Source of the DNA: Mesorhizobium sp. LSJC280B00 | GTDB lineage: Bacteria > Pseudomonadota > Alphaproteobacteria > Rhizobiales > Rhizobiaceae | Length of the DNA stretch: 40,510 nt | Assembly (NCBI RefSeq): GCF_000502835.1 | Contig: NZ_AYVL01000015.1 | Span: 66,240-106,749 of the forward strand | Direction: 5' to 3' | In this document: in pieces, positions 1 to 8,616 of the stretch | Position numbering within the stretch: the first letter of the stretch is position 1 | Layout of the letters: each line of letters begins with the position of its first letter | Notes under the pieces: model-generated | Told to the model about the DNA's origin: nothing | The model's input: the letters and a program-made list of their open reading frames with translations, nothing else | The model's database searches: none | Position numbers and translations under genes: made by a program

Positions 1-674
1 GTGTCGTTGTGGGCCAGGACCGGGGCGTTCAGAAATCCCGGCGGCCTGCCGGTATAGGCCGGCGGCGTCACCCAGGCATCAATGCGCGGCGGCACGACGT
101 CGCGGGCGGCACGGGCAACAAAACCGTCGCTCAGCCTGCCGCCCGATGGCCCGAATGAGAAGGCAAAGGCAGTGACCAACAAAAGCGCGGCAACGGCGCG
201 CAGCGCCCACGGGTCGCGTTCCGGCACGCGTGTGCGCGGCACGTCGCCGCCAAGCTCGCCCAGCCGGTCCGCCATGCGCCGCTGATGCTCGCGCCACAGG
301 GCTTGCGAAAAAATGCTTTCCTTGCCGCTCGGGCGATCGGTCTGGACCTGCACCGGGCTGTGCAGCAATCGGTTGGCCGCCTCGATGCGGCGGTCGACCT
401 CGGCACTGGATGGCGTGCGGAAGAAACGCAGTGGATAGAGTGCGGCAAGCGCTGCGACGCCGAATGCCGTGATAAGACCGATCCGCGCCAGATCGGGCAA
501 AAATGGGAACAGGCCGAGCCACGAAATGCTGAGGAACAGGCTGGCGACGATGACCAGTGGCAGCAGCAATGGCCAGCCGCGTTCGACGATTATCGAGACC
601 TGCGTCCCCAGCCGGCTCAAGGCAAGGCGCCTGGCCAGACTGCGATCGCTGGTGAAAATGGGTCGTTGTGTCAT
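1..674 (-). CDS. TIGR02302 / DUF4175 membrane protein, partial (runs off left edge)
   Basis: The reading frame is open from an ATG at 674 to the window edge (224 codons). It starts MTQRPIFTSDRS and is preceded by a good Shine-Dalgarno (AGGAAGG, 4 nt before the ATG). Two hydrophobic segments follow one another near residues 30-75 and a third lies near 145-165. The stretch after it (PPRIDAWVTPPAYTGRPPGF) is typical of the DUF4175 family, whose members are usually over 800 residues; the rest lies outside the window. The function is not established; the protein is an inner-membrane protein with a large periplasmic part. In many Rhizobiales it sits next to lysA, as here apart from the intervening dehydratase/ArsR pair. 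Recognition is from family memory. Confidence 0.8.
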   Translation of the reverse strand, partial: MTQRPIFTSDRSLARRLALSRLGTQVSIIVERGWPLLLPLVIVASLFLSISWLGLFPFLPDLARIGLITAFGVAALAALYPLRFFRTPSSAEVDRRIEAANRLLHSPVQVQTDRPSGKESIFSQALWREHQRRMADRLGELGGDVPRTRVPERDPWALRAVAALLLVTAFAFSFGPSGGRLSDGFVARAARDVVPPRIDAWVTPPAYTGRPPGFLNAPVLAHND

Positions 675-720
675 CGGCCCTTCCTGGCCGGGCGGGATAG
701 CCCAGGCCTTACGAGTCTAT

Positions 721-761
721 CGCATGGGCCCGAAAAGTCGATTTTCGGGAAGCACGATGCG
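721..761. repeat. Intergenic hairpin repeat (rhizobial CCGAAAA..TTTTCGG type)
   Basis: An inner stem CCCGAAAA (729-736) / TTTTCGGG (742-749) has a 5-nt loop and is bracketed by CGCAT (721-725) and ATGCG (757-761). It lies in the 212-bp gap between the dehydratase and the DUF4175 gene. Elements of this look (paired CCGAAAA/TTTTCGG inside GCAT/ATGC) are common between genes in Rhizobiales. There is no T-run to suggest a simple terminator. Confidence 0.55.
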
Positions 762-886
762 AAGACCTAAAATCTTGGCGCGTACTTCGTGCGTCCAAGC
801 GGATGCACATCGCCCTAAGGATACCAACAAACACGGCGAAGGCGAGGCGGTTCCCCAAAACGTGAACAATAATGCCCCGGATATTG

Positions 887-1828
887 TCAGAATTTCGCCG
901 GATTGGCGTTTGCGCCGCAGACCAGTACGGCAACGCGCTCGCCTGCAGCCGGTGCGTAGCGGCCGGACAGGAGCGCCGCGAAGGCGGCCGCACCGCCCGG
1001 CTCGGAGATGATTCGCACGCGGTCCCACAGCGCCGCCTGGGCGGCGATAATGTCGTCGTCGCCGACCAGGATCGAGCGCTCGACGAATGCCTCGGCGATA
1101 GGAAACATCATTTCGCCGACACGCTTTGGCGCGAGCGAATCGGCGGCGATGCCCTCAGCCGGCGCGTCGACGGGTCGGCCCGCCTCGAAGGCGCGATGAA
1201 GCGTCGGCGCACCCTCCGGCTCGACCGCGATTATCCTGATGCGGCCGGAAAACCAGGCAGCGATGCCGCCGATCAGCCCGCCGCCGCCGACGGCGACCAG
1301 CAGGGTGTCGAGCTTCGGCAGGTCAGCCTCGATCTCGAGGCCGAGCGTGCCTTGCCCGACCAGCGTCTCCTCCTGGTTGAAGGCGTGGATCTGCAGCGCG
1401 CCGGATTTTTCGGCGAAGCTCTCGCTGGCGGCCAGCGCCTCGGCATAACGGGCGCCGCCGACGATCAGCTCGGCGCCGTAGCCGCGGATGCGGTCCAGCT
1501 TGGCCTGCGGGCTCACTTCGGGAACAAAGATGGTCGCCTTGTGGCCGAGTCGCATGGCGGCGTAGGCGACGGCGGCGCCGTGATTGCCGCCCGACGCGGC
1601 GACGACGCCGACCGCAGGAACCGGCCGTTCGAGGAGATTGGTGAACGCACCACGCGCCTTGAACGAGCCGGAATGCTGCAAGCACTCAAGCTTCAGGTCG
1701 ACAGGCAGAGCCGGGCGGCCGAAATCGGCCATGTCGACGCGCAGCACCGGCGTGTGGCGCACGAAGGGCCGGATGCGGGGTTCTATCGCCGCAATGCGCT
1801 CGCGTGTGATCGTGTGGCCGTGCAGCAT
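887..1828 (-). CDS. PLP-dependent serine/threonine dehydratase family protein
   Basis: A fold-type II PLP enzyme of the threonine/serine dehydratase family, expected to deaminate a hydroxy-amino acid to a 2-oxo acid and ammonia in the cytosol. Visible motifs are the Schiff-base lysine in SGSFKARGA, the substrate loop ASGGNHG, the glycine-rich phosphate loop VGGGGLIGG and a late CGANANP. At 313 residues it is a catalytic domain only, without the C-terminal ACT regulatory domain of biosynthetic IlvA, which suggests a catabolic role. The ATG at 1828 is preceded by GGGAG; the frame stays open to 1864, but that extension crosses the 13-bp tandem repeat of the control region. It is divergent from an ArsR regulator. 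EutB-like or threo-hydroxyaspartate dehydratases belong to the same family and cannot be excluded. Confidence 0.88.
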   Translation of the reverse strand: MLHGHTITRERIAAIEPRIRPFVRHTPVLRVDMADFGRPALPVDLKLECLQHSGSFKARGAFTNLLERPVPAVGVVAASGGNHGAAVAYAAMRLGHKATIFVPEVSPQAKLDRIRGYGAELIVGGARYAEALAASESFAEKSGALQIHAFNQEETLVGQGTLGLEIEADLPKLDTLLVAVGGGGLIGGIAAWFSGRIRIIAVEPEGAPTLHRAFEAGRPVDAPAEGIAADSLAPKRVGEMMFPIAEAFVERSILVGDDDIIAAQAALWDRVRIISEPGGAAAFAALLSGRYAPAAGERVAVLVCGANANPAKF

Positions 1829-1840
1829 GATTTCACTCCC

Positions 1841-1874
1841 AGAGTTGACATTCAGAGTTGACATTACTTAGTAA
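1841..1874. promoter_or_regulatory. Divergent control region: 13-bp tandem repeat and 11-bp palindrome
   Basis: AGAGTTGACATT occurs twice with a 13-bp period (1841-1852 and 1854-1865). It is followed by the perfect palindrome TTACTTAGTAA (1864-1874), 17 nt before the arsR start. Each repeat holds TTGACA, and the first sits 17 nt before TTAGTA (1868-1873), a possible -10 for arsR that lies inside the palindrome. A short AT-rich palindrome next to an ArsR gene and its divergent partner is the expected place for an ArsR operator (inference). Confidence 0.5.
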
Positions 1875-1891
1875 CTTGGCAAAGTGCCTAA

Positions 1892-2194
1892 ATGCAAGAG
1901 GTCGATGTCTTCAAAGCAATCGCCAACGAGCGCAGGCTCCAGATCCTCGATTGGCTGAAGGACCCGCGCGCGCATTTTCCGCCGCAGACGGACGGCGATC
2001 TGGTCGAGGACGGCGTCTGCGCGCTGCTGATCGCGGAAAAGCTGGGGATCACCCAGGCAACGCTCAGCGAGCATATGCGCGTGCTCACCCAGGCAGGGCT
2101 TTTGCGCAGCAAGCGCATCAAGCAGTGGATATTCTATCGCCGGAATGAGGACAGAATCGCTGAGACCAGGGCGCTCATTCAGCACCGGCTGTAG
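1892..2194 (+). CDS. ArsR-family winged-helix regulator
   Basis: A 100-residue helix-turn-helix protein. FKAIANERRLQILDWL is the typical ArsR opening helix, and LGITQATLSEHMRVLTQAGLL is the recognition-helix region, followed by the wing (RIKQWIFYRR). No CxC metal motif is seen, so it need not be a metal sensor. The ATG at 1892 directly follows an in-frame TAA, which fixes the start, and no convincing Shine-Dalgarno precedes it; a very short or leaderless transcript is possible. Divergent from the dehydratase, which it probably controls together with itself. It ends 10 bp from convergent lysA. Confidence 0.88.
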   Translation: MQEVDVFKAIANERRLQILDWLKDPRAHFPPQTDGDLVEDGVCALLIAEKLGITQATLSEHMRVLTQAGLLRSKRIKQWIFYRRNEDRIAETRALIQHRL

Positions 2195-2204
2195 CTGCAG
2201 AGTT

Positions 2205-3473
2205 CTACTCCAACCAGTCCGGCACCGAGTCCAGTCCGATCAGCTCGTCATAGGTCTGGCGCGGGCGCACAACGTGGAAGCGGTCGCCGTCGACCAGCAC
2301 TTCCGGTACCAGCAGCCTGGTATTGTAGGTGCCGGCCTGAACGGCGCCATAGGCGCCGGCGGTGGAGACAGCGATCAGGTCGCCGGATTTCAGCCGGGGC
2401 AGGTCACGGTCGAGCCCGAGATAGTCGCCGGTCTCACAAACCGGGCCAACGACGTCGACCTTCATGCGTGGTGCAGCGGCCGGCTGCTGCGCCACCGGCC
2501 TGATGTCGTGGAAAGCGTCGTAAAGCGTCGGCCGGATCAGGTCGTTCATCGCGGCGTCTACGACGAGGAAGTTCTTGGCGTCGCCCTCCTTCACGAAGAT
2601 CACCTGCGAGACCAGGATGCCGGCATTGCCGACGATCAGCCGGCCTGGCTCGAACATCACTTTCAGCCCAAGTTTGGCAACATGCTTCCTGACGATCTGG
2701 GCATAGGCATCGGGCAAAGGCGGCGGGTTGTTGTCGAGGCGGTAGGGAATGCCAAGGCCGCCGCCGACATCGATGTGCTCGATGGCATGACCGTCGGAGC
2801 GCAAGGCGCCGACCAACTCCACCAGCAGCGCAAAGGCGTCGTCGAAGGGCTGCAATTCGGTGATCTGGCTGCCGATATGGGTGTCTATGCCGGTGACCTT
2901 GATGCCCGGCAGCTCAGCCGCGCGCGCATAGACCTTCCGCGCATGCTGCCACGGAATGCCGAACTTGTTCTCGGCCTTCCCAGTCGAAATCTTCTTGTGC
3001 GTCCTGGCGTCGACATCCGGATTGATGCGCAGCGAGATCGGCGCGATCTTGCCCAGCGCGGTGGCGCGGGCCGACAGCAGCTCCAGCTCCGGTTCGGATT
3101 CGACGTTGAAACAGAGAATGCCGGCCGAGAGCGCAAAATCCATTTCGCGCGCGGTCTTGCCGACACCCGAAAACAGGATCTTGCTTGCCGGGATGCCGGC
3201 CGCCAAAGCGCGGCGCAATTCGCCCTCCGAGACCACGTCGGCGCCGGCGCCGAGCCCTGCCAGCACCCTCAGCACGGCCTGGTTGGAATTCGCCTTCATG
3301 GCATAGCAGACGAGAGCATCGAGCCCGGCAAAGGCCTCGGTGAAGACGCGAAAATGCCTGGTCAGCGTCGCCGTCGAATAACAGTAGAACGGCGTGCCGA
3401 CGCTGGCGGCGATGTCTGATATCGCCACGTCCTCGGCATGCAGCGCGCCGTCGCGGTAGTCGAAATGGTTCAC
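2205..3473 (-). CDS. lysA: Diaminopimelate decarboxylase
   Basis: The last step of lysine synthesis: PLP-dependent decarboxylation of meso-diaminopimelate in the cytosol. At 422 residues it is of normal length. The N-terminal alanine-racemase-like barrel carries the PLP lysine in CYAMKANSNQAV, the glycine loop HIDVGGGLGIPY and EPGRLIVGNAG; the C-terminal sheet domain has GPVCETGDYL and the AGAYGAVQAGTYN segment that completes the active site. It starts with GTG at 3473, 15 nt after the lptM stop, in an apparent argH-lptM-lysA operon. Confidence 0.96.
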   Translation of the reverse strand: MNHFDYRDGALHAEDVAISDIAASVGTPFYCYSTATLTRHFRVFTEAFAGLDALVCYAMKANSNQAVLRVLAGLGAGADVVSEGELRRALAAGIPASKILFSGVGKTAREMDFALSAGILCFNVESEPELELLSARATALGKIAPISLRINPDVDARTHKKISTGKAENKFGIPWQHARKVYARAAELPGIKVTGIDTHIGSQITELQPFDDAFALLVELVGALRSDGHAIEHIDVGGGLGIPYRLDNNPPPLPDAYAQIVRKHVAKLGLKVMFEPGRLIVGNAGILVSQVIFVKEGDAKNFLVVDAAMNDLIRPTLYDAFHDIRPVAQQPAAAPRMKVDVVGPVCETGDYLGLDRDLPRLKSGDLIAVSTAGAYGAVQAGTYNTRLLVPEVLVDGDRFHVVRPRQTYDELIGLDSVPDWLE

Positions 3474-3488
3474 GAGATTGGTCCGAAA

Positions 3489-3695
3489 TCAGAGCAGCGG
3501 GTCGAGGATGAATTTCTTGTCCTCGACAGGTTTTTCCGGCTCCGGCGGCAAAGGTTGCTTGGCCTTCTCGGCGTCCTTGCGGGCCTGCACGGCTGCCGCG
3601 TACGGCGTGTCGAGCGCAGCCTTCCTGCCGCAGGCCGCAACGGTGGCCATTGCCGCCAGCAGCGTCAGCGTCACCAAAATCCTGCTTCCGGTCAT
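3489..3695 (-). CDS. lptM: LptM-like small lipoprotein
   Basis: A 68-residue lipoprotein between argH and lysA. From the ATG at 3695 it has a short signal peptide ending in a lipobox (ATVAAC, Cys about residue 22), then GRKAALDTPYAA and an acidic, proline-rich tail. The GRKxxL start after the lipid cysteine, the size and the argH/lysA neighbourhood match LptM (formerly YifL), which helps the outer-membrane LPS translocon LptDE assemble correctly. The tail is less conserved, so the functional call is by family and position. Confidence 0.8.
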   Translation of the reverse strand: MTGSRILVTLTLLAAMATVAACGRKAALDTPYAAAVQARKDAEKAKQPLPPEPEKPVEDKKFILDPLL

Positions 3696-3766
3696 CGTGC
3701 CATCCGTCCAAAACTGTTGCCCGCAGCCGCTTCTAGCCGAGTTTTGCGGCCATTGCACCCCGCGTC

Positions 3767-5167
3767 TTACGCCTTGGCGAGCCGCTTTTTCCAGTAGCGG
3801 ATCTGCTTGCGCACCTCGGACGGCGCGGTGCCGCCGAAGCTCGTGCGGCTCTTTACAGAATTCTGCACGGCAAGAACCGAAAACACGTCGGCGCTGATAC
3901 CGGGGTGAATGGACTGCAGATCCTCCAGCGAAAGCCTGTCGAGCCCGATCTTCCTGTCCTCGGCCAGCGCCACCGCCCGGCCAGTGATATGGTGCGCCTC
4001 GCGGAACGGCAGCCCGAGCGTGCGCACCAGCCAGTCGGCGAGGTCGGTCGCAGTCGAATAGCCGGCGCCGGCCGCCTTTTTCATCGCGGCAGTGTTCACC
4101 GTCATGTCGCGCACCATGCCGGTCATTGCCGCCAGCATCAGGTCGAGCGTCTCGGCCGCGTCGAAGACGGATTCCTTGTCTTCCTGCATGTCCTTGCCAT
4201 AGGTCAGCGGCATGCCCTTCATCACCGTCAGCAGGCCGACGAGGTGCCCGGTGACGCGGCCGGTCTTGCCGCGCACCAGTTCGGCAGCGTCCGGGTTCTT
4301 CTTCTGCGGCATGATCGACGAACCCGTCGAGAAACTATCCGACAGCCTGACGAAGCCGAATTGCGGCGTCGACCAGATGATGATCTCTTCGGCCAGCCGC
4401 GACAGATGCGTCGCGCAGATCGCCGCCAAGCCCAGGAACTCGAGCGCGAAATCGCGGTCCGAAACACTGTCGAGCGAATTGCGCATCGGCTCGCGGAAGC
4501 CAAGCGCCTTCGCCGTCTGGTGCCGGTCGATGGAAAAGCTGGTGCCGGCAAGGGCGGCGGCGCCGAGCGGGCTTTCATCCATCCGCTCGATGGCGTCGCG
4601 GACACGCGACAGGTCGCGTGCAAACATCTCGACATAAGCCATGCAGTGGTGGCCGAAGGTCACCGGCTGCGCCGCCTGCATGTGGGTGAAGCCCGGCATC
4701 ACCGTTGCCGCATGCTCCTCGGCCCGATCCAGGAACGCCGTGATCAGGCCCTTCAGCGCCTCGGCGACACGAAAGCATTCGTCCTTGACCCACAGCCTGA
4801 GGTCGACCGCCACCTGGTCGTTGCGCGAGCGGGCGGTATGCAGGCGGCCGGCGGCGGGGCCGATCAAATCGGCCAGACGGGCCTCGACATTCATGTGGAT
4901 GTCTTCCAGCCTGGTCGAGAACTCGAATGTGCCGGCCTCGATCTCTGCGAGGATCGTGTTCAGCCCGTGAGCGATTTTTTCTTGATCGGCCGCCGAAATA
5001 ATGCCCGTTTGCGCCAGCATCTGGCTATGGGCGATCGAGCCGCGAATATCCTGCGCATAGAGTTTGCGGTCGAACGAGATCGACGCGTTGATCGCTTCCA
5101 TGATTGCGGCCGGACCCGAGGCAAAACGTCCGCCCCACATCTGGTTGCTGGCCTTCTTGTCGTTCAT
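3767..5167 (-). CDS. argH: Argininosuccinate lyase
   Basis: Cleaves argininosuccinate to arginine and fumarate, the final arginine step. The family signature [12 protein letters not shown] is intact, as are [14 protein letters not shown] and the catalytic-histidine region [15 protein letters not shown]. From the ATG at 5167 ([15 protein letters not shown]) the protein has 466 residues, the usual length; the frame is open to 5200, but that extension lacks family similarity and would overlap the divergent tlpA-like gene. First gene of argH-lptM-lysA. Confidence 0.96.
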   Translation of the reverse strand: MNDKKASNQMWGGRFASGPAAIMEAINASISFDRKLYAQDIRGSIAHSQMLAQTGIISAADQEKIAHGLNTILAEIEAGTFEFSTRLEDIHMNVEARLADLIGPAAGRLHTARSRNDQVAVDLRLWVKDECFRVAEALKGLITAFLDRAEEHAATVMPGFTHMQAAQPVTFGHHCMAYVEMFARDLSRVRDAIERMDESPLGAAALAGTSFSIDRHQTAKALGFREPMRNSLDSVSDRDFALEFLGLAAICATHLSRLAEEIIIWSTPQFGFVRLSDSFSTGSSIMPQKKNPDAAELVRGKTGRVTGHLVGLLTVMKGMPLTYGKDMQEDKESVFDAAETLDLMLAAMTGMVRDMTVNTAAMKKAAGAGYSTATDLADWLVRTLGLPFREAHHITGRAVALAEDRKIGLDRLSLEDLQSIHPGISADVFSVLAVQNSVKSRTSFGGTAPSEVRKQIRYWKKRLAKA

Positions 5168-5202
5168 CGCTATAACCCGTGCTCCGGAGCAGTTTTTCAA
5201 AA

Positions 5203-5886
5203 ATGGCAGACGGCAATAGATTTTTCCCGGCTTTGCGTCTCATCCTCGCCGCTTTGGTTGCGGGCGTGCTGGCCGGCGCGGTCGCGGTATATGTCAGGGA
5301 AAGCAGTTCTGGCAACAAGGCGCCCGCGCAAGTGGCCGCCGGCGGCGGCAAGGACGACGTCGCCTGCGCCGCCAAGACCGACCGTGCCAAGAAGATCGCC
5401 GCCGCTGCCACCGGCCAGGTTGCCGCGCTTTTGCCGGCGGATCCGCCGCAATCGCTGAAAAGCCTTGCCTTCAACGGCCCCGACGGCAAGCCGACGACGA
5501 TCGCCGATCATGCCGGCAAGACGGTGCTGCTCAATCTGTGGGCGACATGGTGCGCACCTTGCCGCGCCGAAATGCCGGCGCTCGATGCGCTGCAGAAGGA
5601 GATGGGCAGCGATGCGTTTCAGGTTGTTGCCGTCAACGTCGATGCCGGCGACGATGCCAAACCGAAGAAGTTCCTGGAGGACACCGGCGTCAAGTCGCTC
5701 GGCTACTATCGCGATGCCACGATGGCGCTGTTCAACGACGTCAAGACGCGCGGCCTGGCGCTCGGTCTGCCGGTCACCATGCTGATCGATGGGCAAGGCT
5801 GCCTGATCGCCCATATGAATGGCCCGGCCGAATGGTCGGGGCCGGATGCCAAGCGTCTGGTCGAGGCGGCGCTTCAGCCGGGATAG
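5203..5886 (+). CDS. tlpA: TlpA/CcmG-like membrane-anchored thioredoxin
   Basis: A thiol-disulfide oxidoreductase facing the periplasm. A hydrophobic N-terminal anchor (about residues 8-27) is followed by a low-complexity linker and a thioredoxin fold with the active site [13 protein letters not shown] and the cis-proline loop LGLPVTML. TlpA proteins keep cytochrome c or CuA-site cysteines reduced; the exact client cannot be read from the sequence. The ATG at 5203 (MADGNRFF) is preferred over a GTG at 5179, with only a weak Shine-Dalgarno (GGAGC). It is divergent from argH and ends 2 bp before the convergent GGDEF-EAL gene. Confidence 0.88.
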   Translation: MADGNRFFPALRLILAALVAGVLAGAVAVYVRESSSGNKAPAQVAAGGGKDDVACAAKTDRAKKIAAAATGQVAALLPADPPQSLKSLAFNGPDGKPTTIADHAGKTVLLNLWATWCAPCRAEMPALDALQKEMGSDAFQVVAVNVDAGDDAKPKKFLEDTGVKSLGYYRDATMALFNDVKTRGLALGLPVTMLIDGQGCLIAHMNGPAEWSGPDAKRLVEAALQPG

Positions 5887-5888
5887 GC

Positions 5889-8321
5889 TCAGACCGTGCG
5901 CAGGCGCGGCTTGAGCACGGCAATGCTTGCGCCGCGTCGGCTGGCGGTGCGGATTGCCGGAGCGGCCACGCCCGTCAGTTCCCCGAATGTCTCGATCGGA
6001 GCCGGTTTGCCGAGGTAGTAGCCTTGCCCGATCTCGCAAGCCTCGGCGTCCAGGAACTGCAATTCACCCGGCGTCTCGATGCCTTCTGCCAGAACCGGTA
6101 GGCCGAGACCGCGTCCAAGCCCCAGCACGGCGCGAACGATCGCCGCGAACTGGGCGTTCTTGTCGACCGATTTGATGAACGACCCGTCGATCTTGATCTT
6201 GTCGAAGGGAAAGGCGCTGAGGTTGGACAGCGAAGAATAGCCGGTGCCAAAATCGTCCATCGCCACATGCACGCCAAGCGCCTTGACCTGCCTCAAGGTT
6301 GCCAGCGCGCGCGGCATGTCCTTCACCAGGGCCGTTTCGGTGATCTCCAGTTCGAGCCTGCCGGGGGCCAGGCCGGATCTCGTCAATGCGTCGTGCACCT
6401 TGCGGCTGAAGTTCGGATTGTGAAGTTGCACGGCGGAGACGTTGACGGCGACCATCAGCGGGTTTGTCCAGCGAACAGCATCGTTACAAGCCGTCGTCAG
6501 CACCCAGTCGCCTATCTGCGCGATAGCGCCACTGTCCTCGGCCACGGGGATGAAAACGGCCGGAGAAATGTCACCCCGCTCAGGGTGCTGCCAACGGACC
6601 AGGGCTTCGAAGCCGATCATCCTGCCGCCGCGGATCTCCTTCTGCGGCTGATAGACGAGGTGGAACTCCTTGCGGGCGATCGCCTGGCGCAATTCATGCT
6701 CCATCACGCGCTTGTCGCGGGCCGCGGTGCCCATGGCTATCTCGAAAAACCGATAAGTGTCCCTGCCTTCGGTTTTGGCGCGATGGAGTGCCGTGTCGGC
6801 ATGGCTGATCAGGCCGGCCTGGTCTTCGGCATCCAGCGGAAAGAAGGCGATGCCGATGCTGGCCGAGACGAGGCCGGAGCCGACCGAAACCCTGTTTTCC
6901 TCCCGGATCGCCGCCAGCAAGTCCTCGGCTATCCGGCCTGCGGCCAGGGGGTCGGGGAGGTTCGGAGCTATGATGGCAAATTCATCGCCGCCGAGACGCG
7001 CGAGCATCTGTCCGTGGCGCGGGATGCCGGAAATGCAGTGCGCCAGCTTCTGCAGCATAGCATCGCCGGCCCCGTGGCCATAGAGGTCGTTGACTTGCTT
7101 GAACCGGTCAAGGTCAAGCAGCAGGAGCGCCAGATGTCCATCCTTGCCGCCACGATCCATCGAGGCGAATTCTGCTTCCAGCCGGGAAGAAAAGCTCCGC
7201 CGATTGGCAAGCCCGGTAAGCGGATCGAAATGCGCGAGGCGGAGGATCTCTTGTTCTGCCTTCTTGCGCTCACGGATGTCGCGAACGGCAAGCACCGTAT
7301 GAGGCCTGCCGCAGTAGGTGATTTTCCTGGCGATCAGCTCGACAGGAATTCTCGCCCCGTCGCTGCCCCTTAACTTCGCTTCCTGCGCCTGTTCGCCGAA
7401 GCCGGACATATCGGCTGCGCTCTGTCCGTCGAAAAGCTCGCCGAATTGCATCGTGTTCAGGGTGGCTGTCGCTGTTCCGGTCAGCTTCGCCATACTGTCA
7501 TTGGCGCTGACAATGCGGGTGCCATCGCAAACGATCAGACCTTCCACCGCCGCATTGGCGAGATCGTGCATGCGATCGGCCTCGAGCTTCTGGCGGCGAA
7601 AGCGCAGGTCGATCCACAGCGCGGCACCCGATAGCACAAGGATTATCAGGCTGGCGACCGCTGCGGCAAAGGCCTGGGAAATGGGCTCGATGGAATGTTC
7701 GGATATTTCAATCGAGGAATCCGGAATGATCGACACCGCAGCCATCGCGATGAAATGCAAGCTGCAAATCGCCAGCGTTAAAAGCGCGGCGCCGCCGAAA
7801 GTCGCGAGCGCTGACGGACGGCGCAAGACGACAAGGAGCGCCAGTGCCGCGAGGGTCACGCCGGCCAGAAGCGATATCGCGACAAGGAGCAGGTTCCATA
7901 CGACCCGGCCTTCGACCTCGAAAGCTGCCATGCCGATGTAGTGCATCGTCGCGATGGCGCCGCCCAGAATGGCGCCACCGGCGAGGAAATGGTCGATGCC
8001 GCGGCGCAAGGTGGCGACCCACATCCCAAGCGCGGTCATGATAACGGCGGCGGCAAGCGAAAAGGCGGATAATCCCGGATTGTATGCGTTCGGTATTCCC
8101 GGCGTAAACGCGGTCATGGCGATGAAATGCGTCGCCCATATGCCGAACCCGGTCGAGGCTGCGGCGATCATCAGCCAGACAAGCCGGTTTCGCTCGGTCG
8201 ATCGGCCGACATGCTTAAGGAGATTAACCGCTGAGAAGCAAGAAATTCCACAGACGAGTGCGGCAAGCGCAACCAGTCTCGGATCGTGCTGACTTACAAT
8301 ACAATTATAGACCGTCAGCAT
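5889..8321 (-). CDS. MHYT-PAS-GGDEF-EAL membrane protein (c-di-GMP turnover)
   Basis: An 810-residue bifunctional-type c-di-GMP protein. Residues 1-240 form a seven-helix MHYT sensor with the repeated motifs THFIAM, MHYIGM and LHFIAM, proposed in this family to bind copper and sense O2, CO or NO. A PAS-like segment follows at about 255-345, then GGDEF (motif LGGDEF near residue 444, intact) and EAL (FEALVRW near 570, ITETALV, DDFGTGYSSLSNL, AEGIET). Both catalytic sets look complete, so it could make or hydrolyse c-di-GMP; which activity dominates is not visible. It stands alone, convergent with tlpA. Confidence 0.93.
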   Translation of the reverse strand: MLTVYNCIVSQHDPRLVALAALVCGISCFSAVNLLKHVGRSTERNRLVWLMIAAASTGFGIWATHFIAMTAFTPGIPNAYNPGLSAFSLAAAVIMTALGMWVATLRRGIDHFLAGGAILGGAIATMHYIGMAAFEVEGRVVWNLLLVAISLLAGVTLAALALLVVLRRPSALATFGGAALLTLAICSLHFIAMAAVSIIPDSSIEISEHSIEPISQAFAAAVASLIILVLSGAALWIDLRFRRQKLEADRMHDLANAAVEGLIVCDGTRIVSANDSMAKLTGTATATLNTMQFGELFDGQSAADMSGFGEQAQEAKLRGSDGARIPVELIARKITYCGRPHTVLAVRDIRERKKAEQEILRLAHFDPLTGLANRRSFSSRLEAEFASMDRGGKDGHLALLLLDLDRFKQVNDLYGHGAGDAMLQKLAHCISGIPRHGQMLARLGGDEFAIIAPNLPDPLAAGRIAEDLLAAIREENRVSVGSGLVSASIGIAFFPLDAEDQAGLISHADTALHRAKTEGRDTYRFFEIAMGTAARDKRVMEHELRQAIARKEFHLVYQPQKEIRGGRMIGFEALVRWQHPERGDISPAVFIPVAEDSGAIAQIGDWVLTTACNDAVRWTNPLMVAVNVSAVQLHNPNFSRKVHDALTRSGLAPGRLELEITETALVKDMPRALATLRQVKALGVHVAMDDFGTGYSSLSNLSAFPFDKIKIDGSFIKSVDKNAQFAAIVRAVLGLGRGLGLPVLAEGIETPGELQFLDAEACEIGQGYYLGKPAPIETFGELTGVAAPAIRTASRRGASIAVLKPRLRTV

Positions 8322-8616
8322 CCTGGTTCACTCGGTCTGCCAAAACTAACAGGGGAGGTGTGACTGATTAGTTCTTGGAGATTTTAACGAATGGTTAACC
8401 CGCGGGCCATGAGGCGGGTCTTTTCGGGGGAAAACCGACGCCGCTGCGCCGAAAAGACGGTGATGTGATTTCTTGCACCCGGTTCGGTAGCGAGTGCACT
8501 TTAGGAAGGAATGATGTTCATTGATCCGCAATAAAACCGTTGTCCGATTGTCATCAGCGCCACATATTGGCTTTGCGGAAGTGCCCCTTTCGCCAATGAC
8601 AAACGGGAGATGAAAC
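8322..8616. promoter_or_regulatory. Divergent region between the GGDEF-EAL gene and ugpB
   Basis: This 295-bp gene-free region must hold the promoters of both neighbours. It contains a perfect 10-bp inverted repeat, GTCTTTTCGG (8418-8427) / CCGAAAAGAC (8449-8458), around a GC-rich 21-nt loop, and GGGAG just before the ugpB ATG. TTGTCC, 17 nt and CATATT (about 8537-8565) is a weak candidate ugpB promoter. I could not make out a convincing PhoB box. Confidence 0.35.

Noticed and set aside
872..8300. Long open frames on the strand opposite real genes (for example 872-1861, 2145-3419, 3905-5458, 6267-7373 on plus)
   Set aside because: They run antisense to clearly recognised enzymes, lack family motifs and ribosome sites, and arise from the high third-position GC of the real genes.
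8480..8616. PhoB box before ugpB, expected by analogy with E. coli
   Set aside because: TTGTCAT occurs once near 8548, but I could not find a second CTGTCA-like half 11 bp away.
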